Assembly: GCA_025056095.1 (NCBI GenBank)
Contig: JANWVW010000006.1
Coordinates: 1 to 33,594, forward strand
Source: Bacteroidia bacterium
Lineage (GTDB): Bacteria; Bacteroidota; Bacteroidia; JANWVE01
Reading direction: 5' to 3'
Length of the DNA: 33,594 bases
In this document: piece by piece, positions 15,273-23,075 of the stretch
How positions within the stretch are numbered: the stretch's first letter is position 1
Layout: every line of letters starts with the position of its first letter
Program-made: the position numbers and the translations under genes
Notes under the pieces: model-generated
Seen by the model: the letters and a program-made list of their open reading frames with translations, nothing else
Databases searched by the model: none
Told to the model about the DNA's origin: nothing

Positions 15273-17177
15273 TTATTTTATTTCTTCGTAGTCTGCGTCT
15301 GTGATGTTGCTATCGTTCTTGTTGTTGCTGCTGGCTGTACTTTGCTGTTGTGTGTTGTTTTGTTGTTGAGCAGCATTATAGATTTCCATAGAAGCGGCTT
15401 GCCATGCTTGGTTAAGTTTAGCCGTAGCAGCATCAATGCCAGGTATATTGCGAGTTTTATGGGCTTCTTTGAGTTCATTGAGTGCTGCTTCTATGGCTTT
15501 TCTGTTAGCTTCGGAGATTTTGTCTTTGTACTCATTGAGTTGTTTTTCAGTGTTGTAGATGAGGTTGTCCGCTTGGTTCATTTTTTCAATCTCTTGCCTT
15601 ATGCGTCTATCTTCTTCTTCGTTTGCTTTGGCTTCATTTTTCATGCGTTCGATTTCTTCTTTGGTCAAGCCTGAAGAAGCTTCTATGCGAATTTTTTGCT
15701 CCTTACCTGTACCTTCATCGGTTGCAGTTACGTTTAGTACACCGTTAGCATCAATATCAAATTTTACACGTATTTTAGGTACACCTTTTGGAGCAGGAGG
15801 AATGCCATCTAAATAGAATCTACCTAGGCTGCGGTTTTGGATAGCTAGAGGTCTTTCACCTTGTAGTACGTGAATTTCGACGGAGCTTTGGTTATCTGCT
15901 GCAGTAGTGAAAATTTCGGACTTACTTACAGGTATGGTAGTTTGAGCTTCGATAATTTTAGTCATTACACCACCGAGAGTTTCAATGCCTAAAGAAAGGG
16001 GTGTTACGTCTAAAAGTACCATACCTTGAATTTCTTTGTTCAAGATAGCTCCTTGAATAGCGGCGCCTAGTGCTACGGCTTCATCAGGGTTTACACTTTT
16101 GTTAGGTTTTTTACCAAAGAATCTTTCTACTTCTTGTTGAATACGAGGAATGCGAGTAGAACCGCCTACAAGGATAACTTCGTCTATATCTTCGGGTCTT
16201 AACCCTGCATCTTCTAAGGCTTTGCGGCAAGGTTCAATAGTTCTTTTGACAAGGTGTTCAGTGAGCTGTTCAAATTTAGCACGAGTAAGTGTAGTTACTA
16301 AGTTTTTAGGTACTCCATCTACGGGAATTAAGTAAGGTAGCATAATTTGATATTGAGTGCTAGTAGAGAGTTCTTTTTTAGCTTTTTCAGCTTCATCGCG
16401 TAGACGTTGAAGTGCCATAGGGTCTTTGCGAGGGTCTACTTTGGGGTTATCTTTCATGAACTCTTCTGCCATCCAGTCAATAATGACCTTATCAAAATCA
16501 TCACCTCCGAGATGTGTATCGCCATTAGTAGCTTTAACCTCAAATACTCCTGAACCTAACTCTAAAATAGATATATCAAACGTACCACCTCCTAAGTCAT
16601 ATACTGCAATTTTGAGGTCTTTATCTCGTTTATCTAGTCCAAAAGCTAGAGCTGCTGCGGTAGGTTCGTTTACAATGCGCCTTACATTTAGCCCTGCTAT
16701 TTGACCTGCTTCAATAGTAGCTTGGCGTTGCGCATCGTTGAAATAAGCAGGGACAGTAATTACAGCATCTTTGACCTCATGACCCAAGTACTCTTCCGCA
16801 GTTCTTTTCATTTTTTGTAAAATCATTGCGGAGATTTCTTGGGGAGTGTATTGCCTATCACCAATTTGTACGCGAGGAGTGTTGTTGCTACCTCTTACTA
16901 CTTTGTAAGGAACATTTTTTATCTCTTCAAGTACTTCGTCATAAAATCTACCCATGAAACGCTTTATGGAATAGATAGTCGTTTCTGGGTACATTATAGC
17001 TTGTCTTTTGGCAGATTCACCTACTTTACGTTCACCATTACCATTGTTTGTGAAAGATACTACTGAAGGCGTAGTAGGCCAGCCTTCCTCATTGATGATT
17101 ACTACGGGCTTGTTGTTTTCTACGACAGCCACGCAGGAGTTTGTGGTCCCTAAATCAATACCGATAATTTTGCTCAT
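15273..17177 (-). CDS. dnaK: Chaperone DnaK (Hsp70)
   Basis: 634 aa, normal length. Cytoplasmic ATP-dependent chaperone working with DnaJ and GrpE. The nucleotide-binding domain opens [14 protein letters not shown] and has [15 protein letters not shown] and [11 protein letters not shown]; the substrate-binding domain has [21 protein letters not shown] Gln/Asn-rich linker precedes the ending [11 protein letters not shown], the usual DnaK acidic tail type. It lies downstream of the small lipoprotein gene (49-base gap) and hsp20, all on the minus strand. A near-consensus -7 box (CATCTTTG, 17216-17209) lies in that gap. I see no CIRCE operator (TTAGCACTC-N9-GAGTGCTAA), so HrcA control at this site is unlikely. 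Confidence 0.97.
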   Translation of the reverse strand: MSKIIGIDLGTTNSCVAVVENNKPVVIINEEGWPTTPSVVSFTNNGNGERKVGESAKRQAIMYPETTIYSIKRFMGRFYDEVLEEIKNVPYKVVRGSNNTPRVQIGDRQYTPQEISAMILQKMKRTAEEYLGHEVKDAVITVPAYFNDAQRQATIEAGQIAGLNVRRIVNEPTAAALAFGLDKRDKDLKIAVYDLGGGTFDISILELGSGVFEVKATNGDTHLGGDDFDKVIIDWMAEEFMKDNPKVDPRKDPMALQRLRDEAEKAKKELSTSTQYQIMLPYLIPVDGVPKNLVTTLTRAKFEQLTEHLVKRTIEPCRKALEDAGLRPEDIDEVILVGGSTRIPRIQQEVERFFGKKPNKSVNPDEAVALGAAIQGAILNKEIQGMVLLDVTPLSLGIETLGGVMTKIIEAQTTIPVSKSEIFTTAADNQSSVEIHVLQGERPLAIQNRSLGRFYLDGIPPAPKGVPKIRVKFDIDANGVLNVTATDEGTGKEQKIRIEASSGLTKEEIERMKNEAKANEEEDRRIRQEIEKMNQADNLIYNTEKQLNEYKDKISEANRKAIEAALNELKEAHKTRNIPGIDAATAKLNQAWQAASMEIYNAAQQQNNTQQQSTASSNNKNDSNITDADYEEIK

Positions 17178-17226
17178 AGTACCTATCCTTTCTTTTAATT
17201 AAAATTTGCAAAGATGAAAATTATGT

Positions 17227-17736
17227 TTATTTAACTTGTCTTTCTACCAATTCGATTTCCTCAATAACAGGCATTTTGTTTTCATCTTTGCCGACCACAA
17301 TTCTCTCTACTAAGTAGCCGCCATCTCTGCCATCTTCATATTTGAGTTTAATTTTTACAGTGTATACTCTACCGAAGCGAGCGCCTAAACTTTTATCAGT
17401 GTTGGTGCCATCGTTCATTTCGTAATCAACCATTTTAGGGTCGTTGATGAAGAAAAGTTTTTCTCTTAACACTGCTTCGTTGAGTTGAGTACCCCTATTC
17501 TTATCGTAGGGGTTTTCTATGGGAGTGTAGCGTTGTAAAAATTTTTTACTCAAACAAGGAGTTTTGTTTCTACCGTTTACAATAGTATTGAAATCTTGAT
17601 TCAAGCGAAGTGTCATAAATTCTTTAATTAGCGTTTCTGCTTCTTGCTTACTTACATCAGGTTTTTTGATATCCCCGCAAGCGGCTATTAGAACTAGTGC
17701 GGGTAGTACAATAGTACTGAAAATGTACCTATACAT
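17227..17736 (-). CDS. Small lipoprotein of unknown function
   Basis: 169 aa from the ATG at 17736, giving MYRYIFSTIVLPALVLIAACGD with lipobox LIAAC (lipidated Cys about 20). A longer TTG-initiated frame to 17820 would bury this signal, and the promoter at 17796-17766 lies inside that extension. The mature part is about 150 aa with alternating charged segments (LIKEFMTLRLNQDFNTIVNGRN, then RVYTVKIKLKYEDGRDGGYLVERIVVGK) suggesting a small alpha/beta domain, but I recognise no family. It sits between hsp20 and dnaK with its own promoter, so an envelope stress role is only a guess. Confidence 0.72.
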   Translation of the reverse strand: MYRYIFSTIVLPALVLIAACGDIKKPDVSKQEAETLIKEFMTLRLNQDFNTIVNGRNKTPCLSKKFLQRYTPIENPYDKNRGTQLNEAVLREKLFFINDPKMVDYEMNDGTNTDKSLGARFGRVYTVKIKLKYEDGRDGGYLVERIVVGKDENKMPVIEEIELVERQVK

Positions 17737-17765
17737 GGTGGTTAAAGTTTTTAAGATTGTGGGGG

Positions 17766-17796
17766 CAAAGTTAAATGCCTTATTGAGTTTTTCAAA
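17766..17796 (-). promoter_or_regulatory. Promoter of the small lipoprotein gene
   Basis: On the minus strand: TTTG (17796-17793), a 19-base spacer and TAACTTTG (17773-17766). The predicted leader is about 26 bases before the ATG at 17736. Confidence 0.7.
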
Positions 17797-17812
17797 TTTT
17801 TTTCTGAATTTT

Positions 17813-18223
17813 CTACTCAATCACAATAGTTGTTTCTTTATCTTTTTCTATTTCTAATTTTTGTAAGGTAATATACAGTACTCCTTCTTCAAATTTGGCT
17901 TTTATATTTTGGGGGTTTATATTTTCGCCTATTTTGAAAGTGCGTTTGAAATCACCTTGCTGGCGTTCTACTTGAATTAGTTTTTCATGCTCGTATGATT
18001 TTCTTTGCTTTTTACCTTGTATGACAATCTGTCCATCCTCTAGTGTAAGTTTTATGTCTTCTTTTCTTACACCAGGGAGTTCTACTTCAATGACATAACT
18101 GTCAGGAAGCGATACAATATTTGCGTTTATATCTATTGTTTTCTCAAAATAAAATTCTTTTTGAATTTCATTAAAAAACTTGTTGAATTTTTCGTTAATT
18201 TGCTGAAAAGAATAATTTTTCAT
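17813..18223 (-). CDS. Hsp20 / alpha-crystallin small heat shock protein
   Basis: 136 aa. Short N-terminal arm (1-30), then an alpha-crystallin domain (about 31-123): NIVSLPDSYVIEVELPGVRKEDIKLTLEDGQIVIQG and the hallmark AKFEEGVLYITL with G114-V-L. The charged C-terminal tail has a V-I-E end rather than a clear I-x-I/V motif. ATP-independent holdase that keeps unfolding proteins soluble for DnaK. Upstream of the lipoprotein and dnaK genes on the same strand. No recognisable TAnnTTTG box just upstream, so an alternative sigma factor may be used. Confidence 0.92.
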   Translation of the reverse strand: MKNYSFQQINEKFNKFFNEIQKEFYFEKTIDINANIVSLPDSYVIEVELPGVRKEDIKLTLEDGQIVIQGKKQRKSYEHEKLIQVERQQGDFKRTFKIGENINPQNIKAKFEEGVLYITLQKLEIEKDKETTIVIE

Positions 18224-18251
18224 GCCTATACTCTATCAATCAATATGCCAT

Positions 18252-18281
18252 AAAAAAAGCATGACAAAATGTCATGCTTTT
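18252..18281 (-). terminator. Intrinsic terminator of the four-helix-bundle gene
   Basis: Perfect 12-bp stem AAAAGCATGACA / TGTCATGCTTTT with a 3-base loop. On the minus strand it runs straight into TTTTTTT. It lies five bases after the stop at 18286. Confidence 0.85.
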
Positions 18282-18285
18282 GGTC

Positions 18286-18780
18286 TTATATTTCGTAATC
18301 AGATTTTTGCTTATTTTCCCCAGCTGTGCTTTGATGATGCTGTTGGGAGTGGTTGCCGTGAGTATGTTGGCTTCTGTGTCTGCGAGGGTAAGTAGGTCTG
18401 TTATTTGATTGCATCTTTTTACTTAGGATACTAGTGAGGGTAGAGATTTGTCGGGCTACAATTTCGTATTCTGATACGAGTTCCTGTAATTCAGCTTCTG
18501 TAGCCATGTTTAATGCAGGTAGAATTTGCAAGGTCATATCTATTTCAGATACAATGTGTCTTGCTGTCTTTAAGCAAGCTACGTACTCTGGTAGTACGCC
18601 TCTGAGAAACCCCTCACTAATAAGTGCAGGAATTTGCAGCGACTTTTCGATAAGGTTTTTGATAATGTGGCTTCTTTGAGCTAGCTCTGTATTTTCGTAC
18701 TTATTTGCCACTTGGGTAGCTAAGCGAAATGCTCTTTGCCAAACCTCTAAATCTTTGTAGTGTTCTATTCTTGTTTTCAT
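18286..18780 (-). CDS. Four-helix-bundle protein (S23/Avd-like family) with His/Gln-rich tail
   Basis: 164 aa. KDLEVWQRAFRLATQVANKY and IPALISEGFLRGVLPEYVACLKTARHIVSEID match the small four-helix-bundle family named for 23S rRNA intervening-sequence proteins, related to the Avd accessory protein of diversity-generating retroelements. No reverse transcriptase or template repeat is present, so a retroelement role is not supported. After residue ~128 a basic, disordered tail carries many His and Gln residues (HRSQHTHGNHSQQHHQS) and could bind metal or nucleic acid. Ends at a strong terminator. 92 bases separate it from pcm, so it is probably transcribed on its own or as the operon tail. Confidence 0.8.
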   Translation of the reverse strand: MKTRIEHYKDLEVWQRAFRLATQVANKYENTELAQRSHIIKNLIEKSLQIPALISEGFLRGVLPEYVACLKTARHIVSEIDMTLQILPALNMATEAELQELVSEYEIVARQISTLTSILSKKMQSNNRPTYPRRHRSQHTHGNHSQQHHQSTAGENKQKSDYEI

Positions 18781-18872
18781 ATTTTATGTGTTTGTTTATG
18801 TTTATTCTTTTATGAATGTAACGGCAATATTAGAAATTTTGTTTCAATAGTAGAAAAAAATTTAAGGAATTT

Positions 18873-19529
18873 CTAATCTGTCCAACCTTGTTCGCCTAGG
18901 AGAGGCACGAATCTAAAAGTATCTAAATGGGTTACTTCAATCTTTTTATCAGAAACTTTTCTTACCAAAGTCATTACTTGAACTTCTTTACTTCCTACAG
19001 GAATAATCATCAATCCATCAACTTTGAGCTGGTCTACTAAATTTTGGGGAATATCAGGTGAACCTGCGGTTACAATAATTTTATCAAAAGGAGCATGTTC
19101 CGCCCATCCCAATGTACCATCTCCAAGTTTGCAGTAGATATCCATACCAAATGTACTCAGCAGTGCAGCAGCTTGTTCATACAGTATTGGAATACGTTCA
19201 ATAGTATAAACTTTAGCCCCCAGTGCAGCCAAGATTACTGATTGATATCCCGAACCTGTGCCTATTTCTAGTACTTTATCTCCTTTTTGAACCTTCAAGT
19301 ACTGTGTTTGATAAGCTACAGTATAAGGTTGCGAAATAGTTTGTCGTGCCAAAGTAGGCAAAGCTTGATCTTGGTAGCAGAGTTCCTCCAATCCCGGTGT
19401 AACAAAATAGTGCCGAGGCACATTTTCTATAGCTTGTAAAACTCTTTCGTCTTGGATACCTTTTCTTCTCAACTCTTCAACTAATTGTCTTCTTAGACCT
19501 TTCAGTTTATAGGTATCTTCGCGTGGCAT
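18873..19529 (-). CDS. pcm: Protein-L-isoaspartate O-methyltransferase
   Basis: 218 aa, normal length. It methylates isoaspartyl residues with S-adenosylmethionine to start repair of aged proteins. Family blocks: QTISQPYTVAYQTQ (63-76), SAM-binding VLEIGTGSGYQSVILAAL (87-104), VYTIER, LGDGTLGW and FDKIIVTAG. It starts 3 bases after the redoxin stop, so it is translated from the same message as the redoxin and chorismate mutase genes. The N-terminal LRRQLVEELRRKGIQDERVLQAIENVPRHYFV is also standard. Confidence 0.94.
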   Translation of the reverse strand: MPREDTYKLKGLRRQLVEELRRKGIQDERVLQAIENVPRHYFVTPGLEELCYQDQALPTLARQTISQPYTVAYQTQYLKVQKGDKVLEIGTGSGYQSVILAALGAKVYTIERIPILYEQAAALLSTFGMDIYCKLGDGTLGWAEHAPFDKIIVTAGSPDIPQNLVDQLKVDGLMIIPVGSKEVQVMTLVRKVSDKKIEVTHLDTFRFVPLLGEQGWTD

Positions 19530-19532
19530 ATC

Positions 19533-20219
19533 TTACTTGTTTTCTTCTCTTTTTATAGGATGTTTGAGATGAAATTGCAAAGCCTCCTCTACTGCTGCGG
19601 TAATTTCATCAATTTTTGGGTTAGGCTTAAAGTCAGGATTAACATCTGCGTAATACACATGCCTTTCCTTACCTTCTTTACCCCCTCTACCAATCACATA
19701 AACAGCCGTAAAGGTAATTGTGTAATCCTTTTCACCTGCGTATCTGTGTAACATATTAGAGTCTTCCACAGGAATAGTTCCGTCAGCTGTATTATAACTG
19801 ATAGAAGTTTTATAGGCATCCATAATTAGATGGCTTCTATCGTGAATCATTGGAAATTCTATACCTAGATTCTTAGCTATTTGGTCAATTGTTTCAGGTA
19901 GTTCGGAAGTAATTCCAATAAGATGCACCCCTTTTTCTTTAAGTTTGGGATATAGTTCTTTTTGAATCTGTTTTAACTCGTCTGTACATGGTTTGCACCA
20001 CTGACCACTGTAAAACACAACTACAGCAGGGGCAGTTTTTAGTTTTGAAGATAGTAAAAAGGGATCCCCATGATTATCTAATGCAATAATGTTAGGTGCA
20101 AGCTCACCTTTTAGAATTCCTATTTTTCGCACTTCAGAGTTTGAGTTTTGCCCAAAAACCCAAAGAAAATGTCCTATAATAAATATGCACAAAAAGAAAC
20201 TTGTTTTATACAGATTCAT
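19533..20219 (-). CDS. Exported thioredoxin-like redoxin (AhpC/TSA fold, WCKPC)
   Basis: 228 aa from the ATG at 20219; an ATG at 20237 would overlap the upstream gene by 14 bases. Signal peptide or anchor at 3-23 (YKTSFFLCIFIIGHFLWVFGQ). Redoxin fold: APNIIALDNHGDPFLL, then PAVVVFYSGQWCKPCTDELKQI with C75 and C78, then FPMIHDRSHLIMDAYK and TFTAVYVIGRGG. A CxxC pair in a periplasmic redoxin suggests a TlpA/ResA-like disulfide reductase. The 5165-5830 protein is a paralogue lacking both cysteines. Begins 4 bases after the chorismate mutase stop and ends 3 bases before pcm. Confidence 0.87.
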   Translation of the reverse strand: MNLYKTSFFLCIFIIGHFLWVFGQNSNSEVRKIGILKGELAPNIIALDNHGDPFLLSSKLKTAPAVVVFYSGQWCKPCTDELKQIQKELYPKLKEKGVHLIGITSELPETIDQIAKNLGIEFPMIHDRSHLIMDAYKTSISYNTADGTIPVEDSNMLHRYAGEKDYTITFTAVYVIGRGGKEGKERHVYYADVNPDFKPNPKIDEITAAVEEALQFHLKHPIKREENK

Positions 20220-20223
20220 AAGA

Positions 20224-20505
20224 CTACAAAGGTACATTTTTTTTCATTCTATTGATAGATAGATCTTGTAAGAGTTCAAAAAAAACTTGAATTTCCGCAG
20301 CATCCAAGCCAATTTTTTGACCATACTCTTGCTTTTGTTTGAGCGAAAAGTTAAAATATTCAGGATCTTGGTAGGGCATACAAGCCCTTCTTTTTACTTC
20401 TCCTATTTTTTCAGCATATTCTAAACGTCGAGATAGTAGTTCCATCATTTTTTTATCTAATTCTAGTACTTTTTCTCTTAGCATATCCAAATCGCTTATA
20501 CTCAT
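20224..20505 (-). CDS. Chorismate mutase, AroQ type
   Basis: 93 aa from the ATG at 20505. ATGs at 20523 and 20598 are in frame, but the AroQ domain starts just after MSISD. It converts chorismate to prephenate for Phe/Tyr synthesis. All-helical AroQ pattern: LREKVLELDKKMMELLSRRLEYAEKIGEVKRR with R10, R27 and K38 at the active-site positions, D47 in YQDPEYF, and E77 (VFFELLQ) where E. coli has Gln88; yeast chorismate mutase also has Glu there. It is monofunctional, with no prephenate dehydratase or DAHP synthase fusion. First gene of a tight operon with a redoxin and pcm, an unusual pairing. Confidence 0.85.
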   Translation of the reverse strand: MSISDLDMLREKVLELDKKMMELLSRRLEYAEKIGEVKRRACMPYQDPEYFNFSLKQKQEYGQKIGLDAAEIQVFFELLQDLSINRMKKNVPL

Positions 20506-20537
20506 AGTATAAAAGTACAGCATTTTTTTATTTTTTG

Positions 20538-20545
20538 TAACTTTG
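20538..20545 (+). promoter_or_regulatory. -7 box upstream of the response regulator
   Basis: TAACTTTG, 72 bases before the ATG at 20618. It would give a leader of about 68 bases holding the dyad at 20564-20589. No clear -33 element. Confidence 0.4.
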
Positions 20546-20563
20546 TAACAACTAATTTCGTAT

Positions 20564-20589
20564 ATAGTATGGTAGATATACCATACTAT
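20564..20589. promoter_or_regulatory. Perfect 11-bp dyad upstream of the response regulator
   Basis: ATAGTATGGTA-GATA-TACCATACTAT, between the divergent chorismate mutase and response regulator genes, 28 bases before the ATG at 20618. It could be a protein-binding operator or an mRNA hairpin. The AT-rich stem favours the operator reading. Confidence 0.5.
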
Positions 20590-20617
20590 CAAACACACGT
20601 ATCAATCTCAATCTCAC

Positions 20618-20989
20618 ATGAAACATATTCAAGTACTTATTGTAGAAGATGAACCTGCTATGGCTTTTGTTCTCAATCGCCAAGTAGAGCGTTCAGGCTT
20701 TTCAGTCTGTGGAATTGTAAGCTCTTCCGAGGACGCTTTGCGATGTTTTCATACTCACCAACCCCATGTAATACTAATGGACTTCCATATTTTGGGCATG
20801 ATGAACGGAATTGAAACCGCCCAAGAAATACATAAACATAAACCTATTCCCATTATTATGATGAGCGCTACGCTTAATGACGAAATAGAAAAGATAATAA
20901 AGAATACCCCGAATCTTTATTTTTTACCCAAGCCTGCGGAAACTGCTAACCTAGTCCAAATGATAAAGCAATGTTTGTCTCTTTGCTGA
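20618..20989 (+). CDS. Single-domain response regulator
   Basis: 123 aa consisting only of a receiver domain. The acidic pair is E10/D11 (VEDEPAMAF), the phospho-acceptor D55 (VILMDFHILG), the switch Ser S83 (IIMMSAT) and the Lys K105 (FLPKP). A MMNGIE block follows D55, as in typical receivers. There is no output domain, so it acts by phosphotransfer or protein contact, as in CheY- or Spo0F-like proteins. No kinase is adjacent; the nearest, at 23076, is separated by three minus-strand genes. Preceded by a perfect dyad. Confidence 0.9.
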   Translation: MKHIQVLIVEDEPAMAFVLNRQVERSGFSVCGIVSSSEDALRCFHTHQPHVILMDFHILGMMNGIETAQEIHKHKPIPIIMMSATLNDEIEKIIKNTPNLYFLPKPAETANLVQMIKQCLSLC

Positions 20990-21040
20990 TTAAGTTTAAT
21001 CTTACTAAATCCAACAATACAAAAAGTACCTCTTTATCTC

Positions 21041-21709
21041 TCACCAATTCTTGAATTTATTCTTCCCCTTATTATTAAAGTTGTTTTTGAATTTTTTCTT
21101 CTTCTTTTTCTTTCTATTTCTTTCATTTTCGCGGGCTTTGATAAATCGATTCATGTCTAACTCTTGCTCACGTATATCAATTTTTCCCTTGGATATTTCG
21201 TAAATGTGTTGGGCAATAACGCTATCACTCAAAGTGTGGTCTTTGCTCCATTGCTTATGATTAAGTTTCATTACATTAGCAATAACCATGATCTGTGCCG
21301 CTTTGAGTTCTTCATCTTCGGTTTCAATAGCTTTCTGTATCATTTCTTGTACAATACTTCCGTACTGCTTAAACATAGCAGCGTTCTGGTTAGGATAAGG
21401 TAAAGGTTGGTAGCATTTAACATAACAAGGCTGCTTGTGTTCAGGTAACGGATAGGGGACATCCACATCTAACTTGTAATCGCTCATTTGCATCAGATGC
21501 AGCCATAACTTAGGTAATAGGTCATCTTTACTGATTCCGCCATTACCACTACTCAAAGTGATGTTCATCATAATACGAATAATCTCTTTTGCTGCAAGGT
21601 TACGCTCCTCTTTGGTAGGTAAGTGAATAGCTGCATCTACCATTTTTTGAACATTTCTGCCATATTCCTTGAATAGCAAGGGCTTTTCATTTAAATACTC
21701 ATCTATCAT
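21041..21709 (-). CDS. DUF4290 family protein
   Basis: 222 aa. Recognised as DUF4290, a Bacteroidota-specific family of unknown function, from LLFKEYGRNVQKMVDAAIHLPTKEERNLAAKEIIRIMMNI and KLWLHLMQMSDYKLDVDVPYPLPE. About 170 residues of mixed helical domain are followed by a very basic, Lys/Asn-rich low-complexity tail (190-222; RKKKKKKKFKNN and NNKGKNKFKNW), likely disordered and possibly RNA- or ribosome-binding. No signal peptide, so cytoplasmic. In the window it lies downstream of two OmpH genes with a 101-base gap; whether they share a message is unclear. Confidence 0.85.
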   Translation of the reverse strand: MIDEYLNEKPLLFKEYGRNVQKMVDAAIHLPTKEERNLAAKEIIRIMMNITLSSGNGGISKDDLLPKLWLHLMQMSDYKLDVDVPYPLPEHKQPCYVKCYQPLPYPNQNAAMFKQYGSIVQEMIQKAIETEDEELKAAQIMVIANVMKLNHKQWSKDHTLSDSVIAQHIYEISKGKIDIREQELDMNRFIKARENERNRKKKKKKKFKNNFNNKGKNKFKNW

Positions 21710-21810
21710 ACTTATTAGTTATTTAACCCATTTAGTTTTTATTCTAAATGTGAAAGTAAATCCATTAGTTTTCAAATCCAATTAACTCAAAAACAGCTTT
21801 TTCAAACAGT

Positions 21811-22338
21811 TTATCGTGTAATACCCAGTTTTTTCTTGACTAGTTCGGTGATATTAAATTCCTCTGGACCATACAACAAAATTGGCGAAGTTCCTGAACC
21901 TGCGTCTGTGTTGAAGATATAAGTATAGTCATTTTCTACTGCCACTTCTTTGATTACTTTATCTAATTTTTCATACAAAGGCTGCATGAGCTCCTGATTT
22001 TTTTTAATAAGCTCTTCTTCCATTTGACTTTCTGCCTTGAGCAATTCTTGCTGCTCTTTGAGCAGCTCTTCTTCTTTTTGTTTTTTAGCAGCTTCGTTCA
22101 TTGTGGACATCTTAGCTTGATATTCTTTTACCTTGTTCTCATACGCAGCTAATTGTTCTTTGAGCTTATTTTCTAACTGTAAACGATATGTAGCATAATC
22201 TTTTTCTACTATTTTTAGTTCAGGCATGAGCTGAATAAGGTACTCTACGTTAGTATAGCCTATTTTAAGAGGCTTAAACTGTGCATAAACAGTACAAAAA
22301 CAAAATAATAAAGTACTAATAACCAAATGTTTGAACAT
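21811..22338 (-). CDS. OmpH/Skp family periplasmic chaperone (second copy)
   Basis: 175 aa, with a signal peptide (about 1-19, ending TVYAQ). KIGYTNVEYLIQLMPELKIVEKDYATYRLQLENKL, then a long helical coiled-coil hairpin rich in Glu/Lys/Gln (45-115), then YEKLDKVIKEVAVENDYTYIFNTDAGSG. This is the Skp layout: small beta core with protruding helical tentacles that hold unfolded outer-membrane proteins for BamA. It follows a paralogue by 13 bases. The two share the start (PLKIGYTNV) and end (GPE...ITELVKKKLGI) and differ mostly in the tentacles, so they arose by tandem duplication. Confidence 0.92.
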   Translation of the reverse strand: MFKHLVISTLLFCFCTVYAQFKPLKIGYTNVEYLIQLMPELKIVEKDYATYRLQLENKLKEQLAAYENKVKEYQAKMSTMNEAAKKQKEEELLKEQQELLKAESQMEEELIKKNQELMQPLYEKLDKVIKEVAVENDYTYIFNTDAGSGTSPILLYGPEEFNITELVKKKLGITR

Positions 22339-22351
22339 AATTCAATTAACC

Positions 22352-22891
22352 TTACTTGCTAATTCCTAATTTTTTCTTTACCAAATCAGTAATATTTCCC
22401 TCATCAGGTCCATGTAAAAGAATAGGTGTAGTACCTGCACCTGCATCAGAATTGAATATATATGTATAACCGTTTTCTTGGGCTACTTCTTTTATAGCCT
22501 TGTCTACCTTGTCTAATATAGGTTGTAGCAGAGCTTGTTGTTTTTGAGCTAATTGACTTTCGGAGCTTTTTTCTAACTTACCCAGCTCTTCTTGCATAAT
22601 AAGCAAGTCTTTTTCTTTTTGGAGTTTAGTAGGTCCTGATATAGTTCCTGCCTTTACACCCTCAGAATAACTCTTTAATGCGTTTTCATAAGCTTCATAT
22701 TTAGCCTTCAAAGTTGCCTCTAGTTCTTGTTTGTATTTAATCAAGTCCTCTTCTACTTTTTTAGCCTCAGGCATTAAACTTACTATGTAATCCACGTTTG
22801 TATAACCTATTTTTAAGGGTTTTATGGGCTGGGCAGCTGCAGCAAAGATAGTTACACTTACTACCACAAGAGCTACAATTTGTTTGTTCAT
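22352..22891 (-). CDS. OmpH/Skp family periplasmic chaperone (first copy)
   Basis: 179 aa, with a signal peptide (MNKQIVALVVVSVTIFAAAAQ). The same domain plan as the next gene: KPLKIGYTNVDYIVSLMPEAKKVEEDLIKYKQELEATL, helical tentacles (50-120), and VDKAIKEVAQENGYTYIFNSDAGAGTTPILLHGPDEGNITDLV. It probably binds nascent outer-membrane proteins in the periplasm; the two copies may form hetero-trimers. Here no BamA gene sits upstream, as it often does in Bacteroidota; a histidine kinase gene diverges instead. A near-perfect promoter lies 13 bases before the ATG. Confidence 0.92.
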   Translation of the reverse strand: MNKQIVALVVVSVTIFAAAAQPIKPLKIGYTNVDYIVSLMPEAKKVEEDLIKYKQELEATLKAKYEAYENALKSYSEGVKAGTISGPTKLQKEKDLLIMQEELGKLEKSSESQLAQKQQALLQPILDKVDKAIKEVAQENGYTYIFNSDAGAGTTPILLHGPDEGNITDLVKKKLGISK

Positions 22892-22904
22892 AATAACCTA
22901 AACG

Positions 22905-22935
22905 CAAAACTACTATGTTTTTCTATATTTGCAAA
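22905..22935 (-). promoter_or_regulatory. Promoter of the tandem OmpH operon
   Basis: On the minus strand: TTTG (22935-22932), a 19-base spacer and TAGTTTTG (22912-22905). The predicted leader is about 10 bases. Confidence 0.72.
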
Positions 22936-22987
22936 AAAGAATTTGAAAATACAACACTGCGTTTTGCAAAATCTTAATGTACAAAAG

Positions 22988-23018
22988 TTGATTAAAAAAA
23001 CAAAAGAACATACCTTTG
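22988..23018 (+). promoter_or_regulatory. Promoter of the histidine kinase gene
   Basis: TTG at 22988-22990, a 20-base spacer and TACCTTTG at 23011-23018. The leader before the ATG at 23076 is about 53 bases. Confidence 0.6.
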
Positions 23019-23075
23019 CAATAAACATGCTAAGACTTTTGATGTAATACTATGCGTCTATTCACATAAAAAACT

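Noticed and set aside
17178-17226. CIRCE heat-shock operator before dnaK
   Set aside because: Searched by eye for TTAGCACTC / GAGTGCTAA; nothing similar is present.
18286-18780. Diversity-generating retroelement suggested by the Avd-like protein
   Set aside because: No reverse transcriptase, template repeat or variable target gene is present in the window.
23028-23048. Six-codon leader peptide (MLRLLM) before the histidine kinase
   Set aside because: Too short to distinguish from chance, with no attenuator-like hairpin following it.
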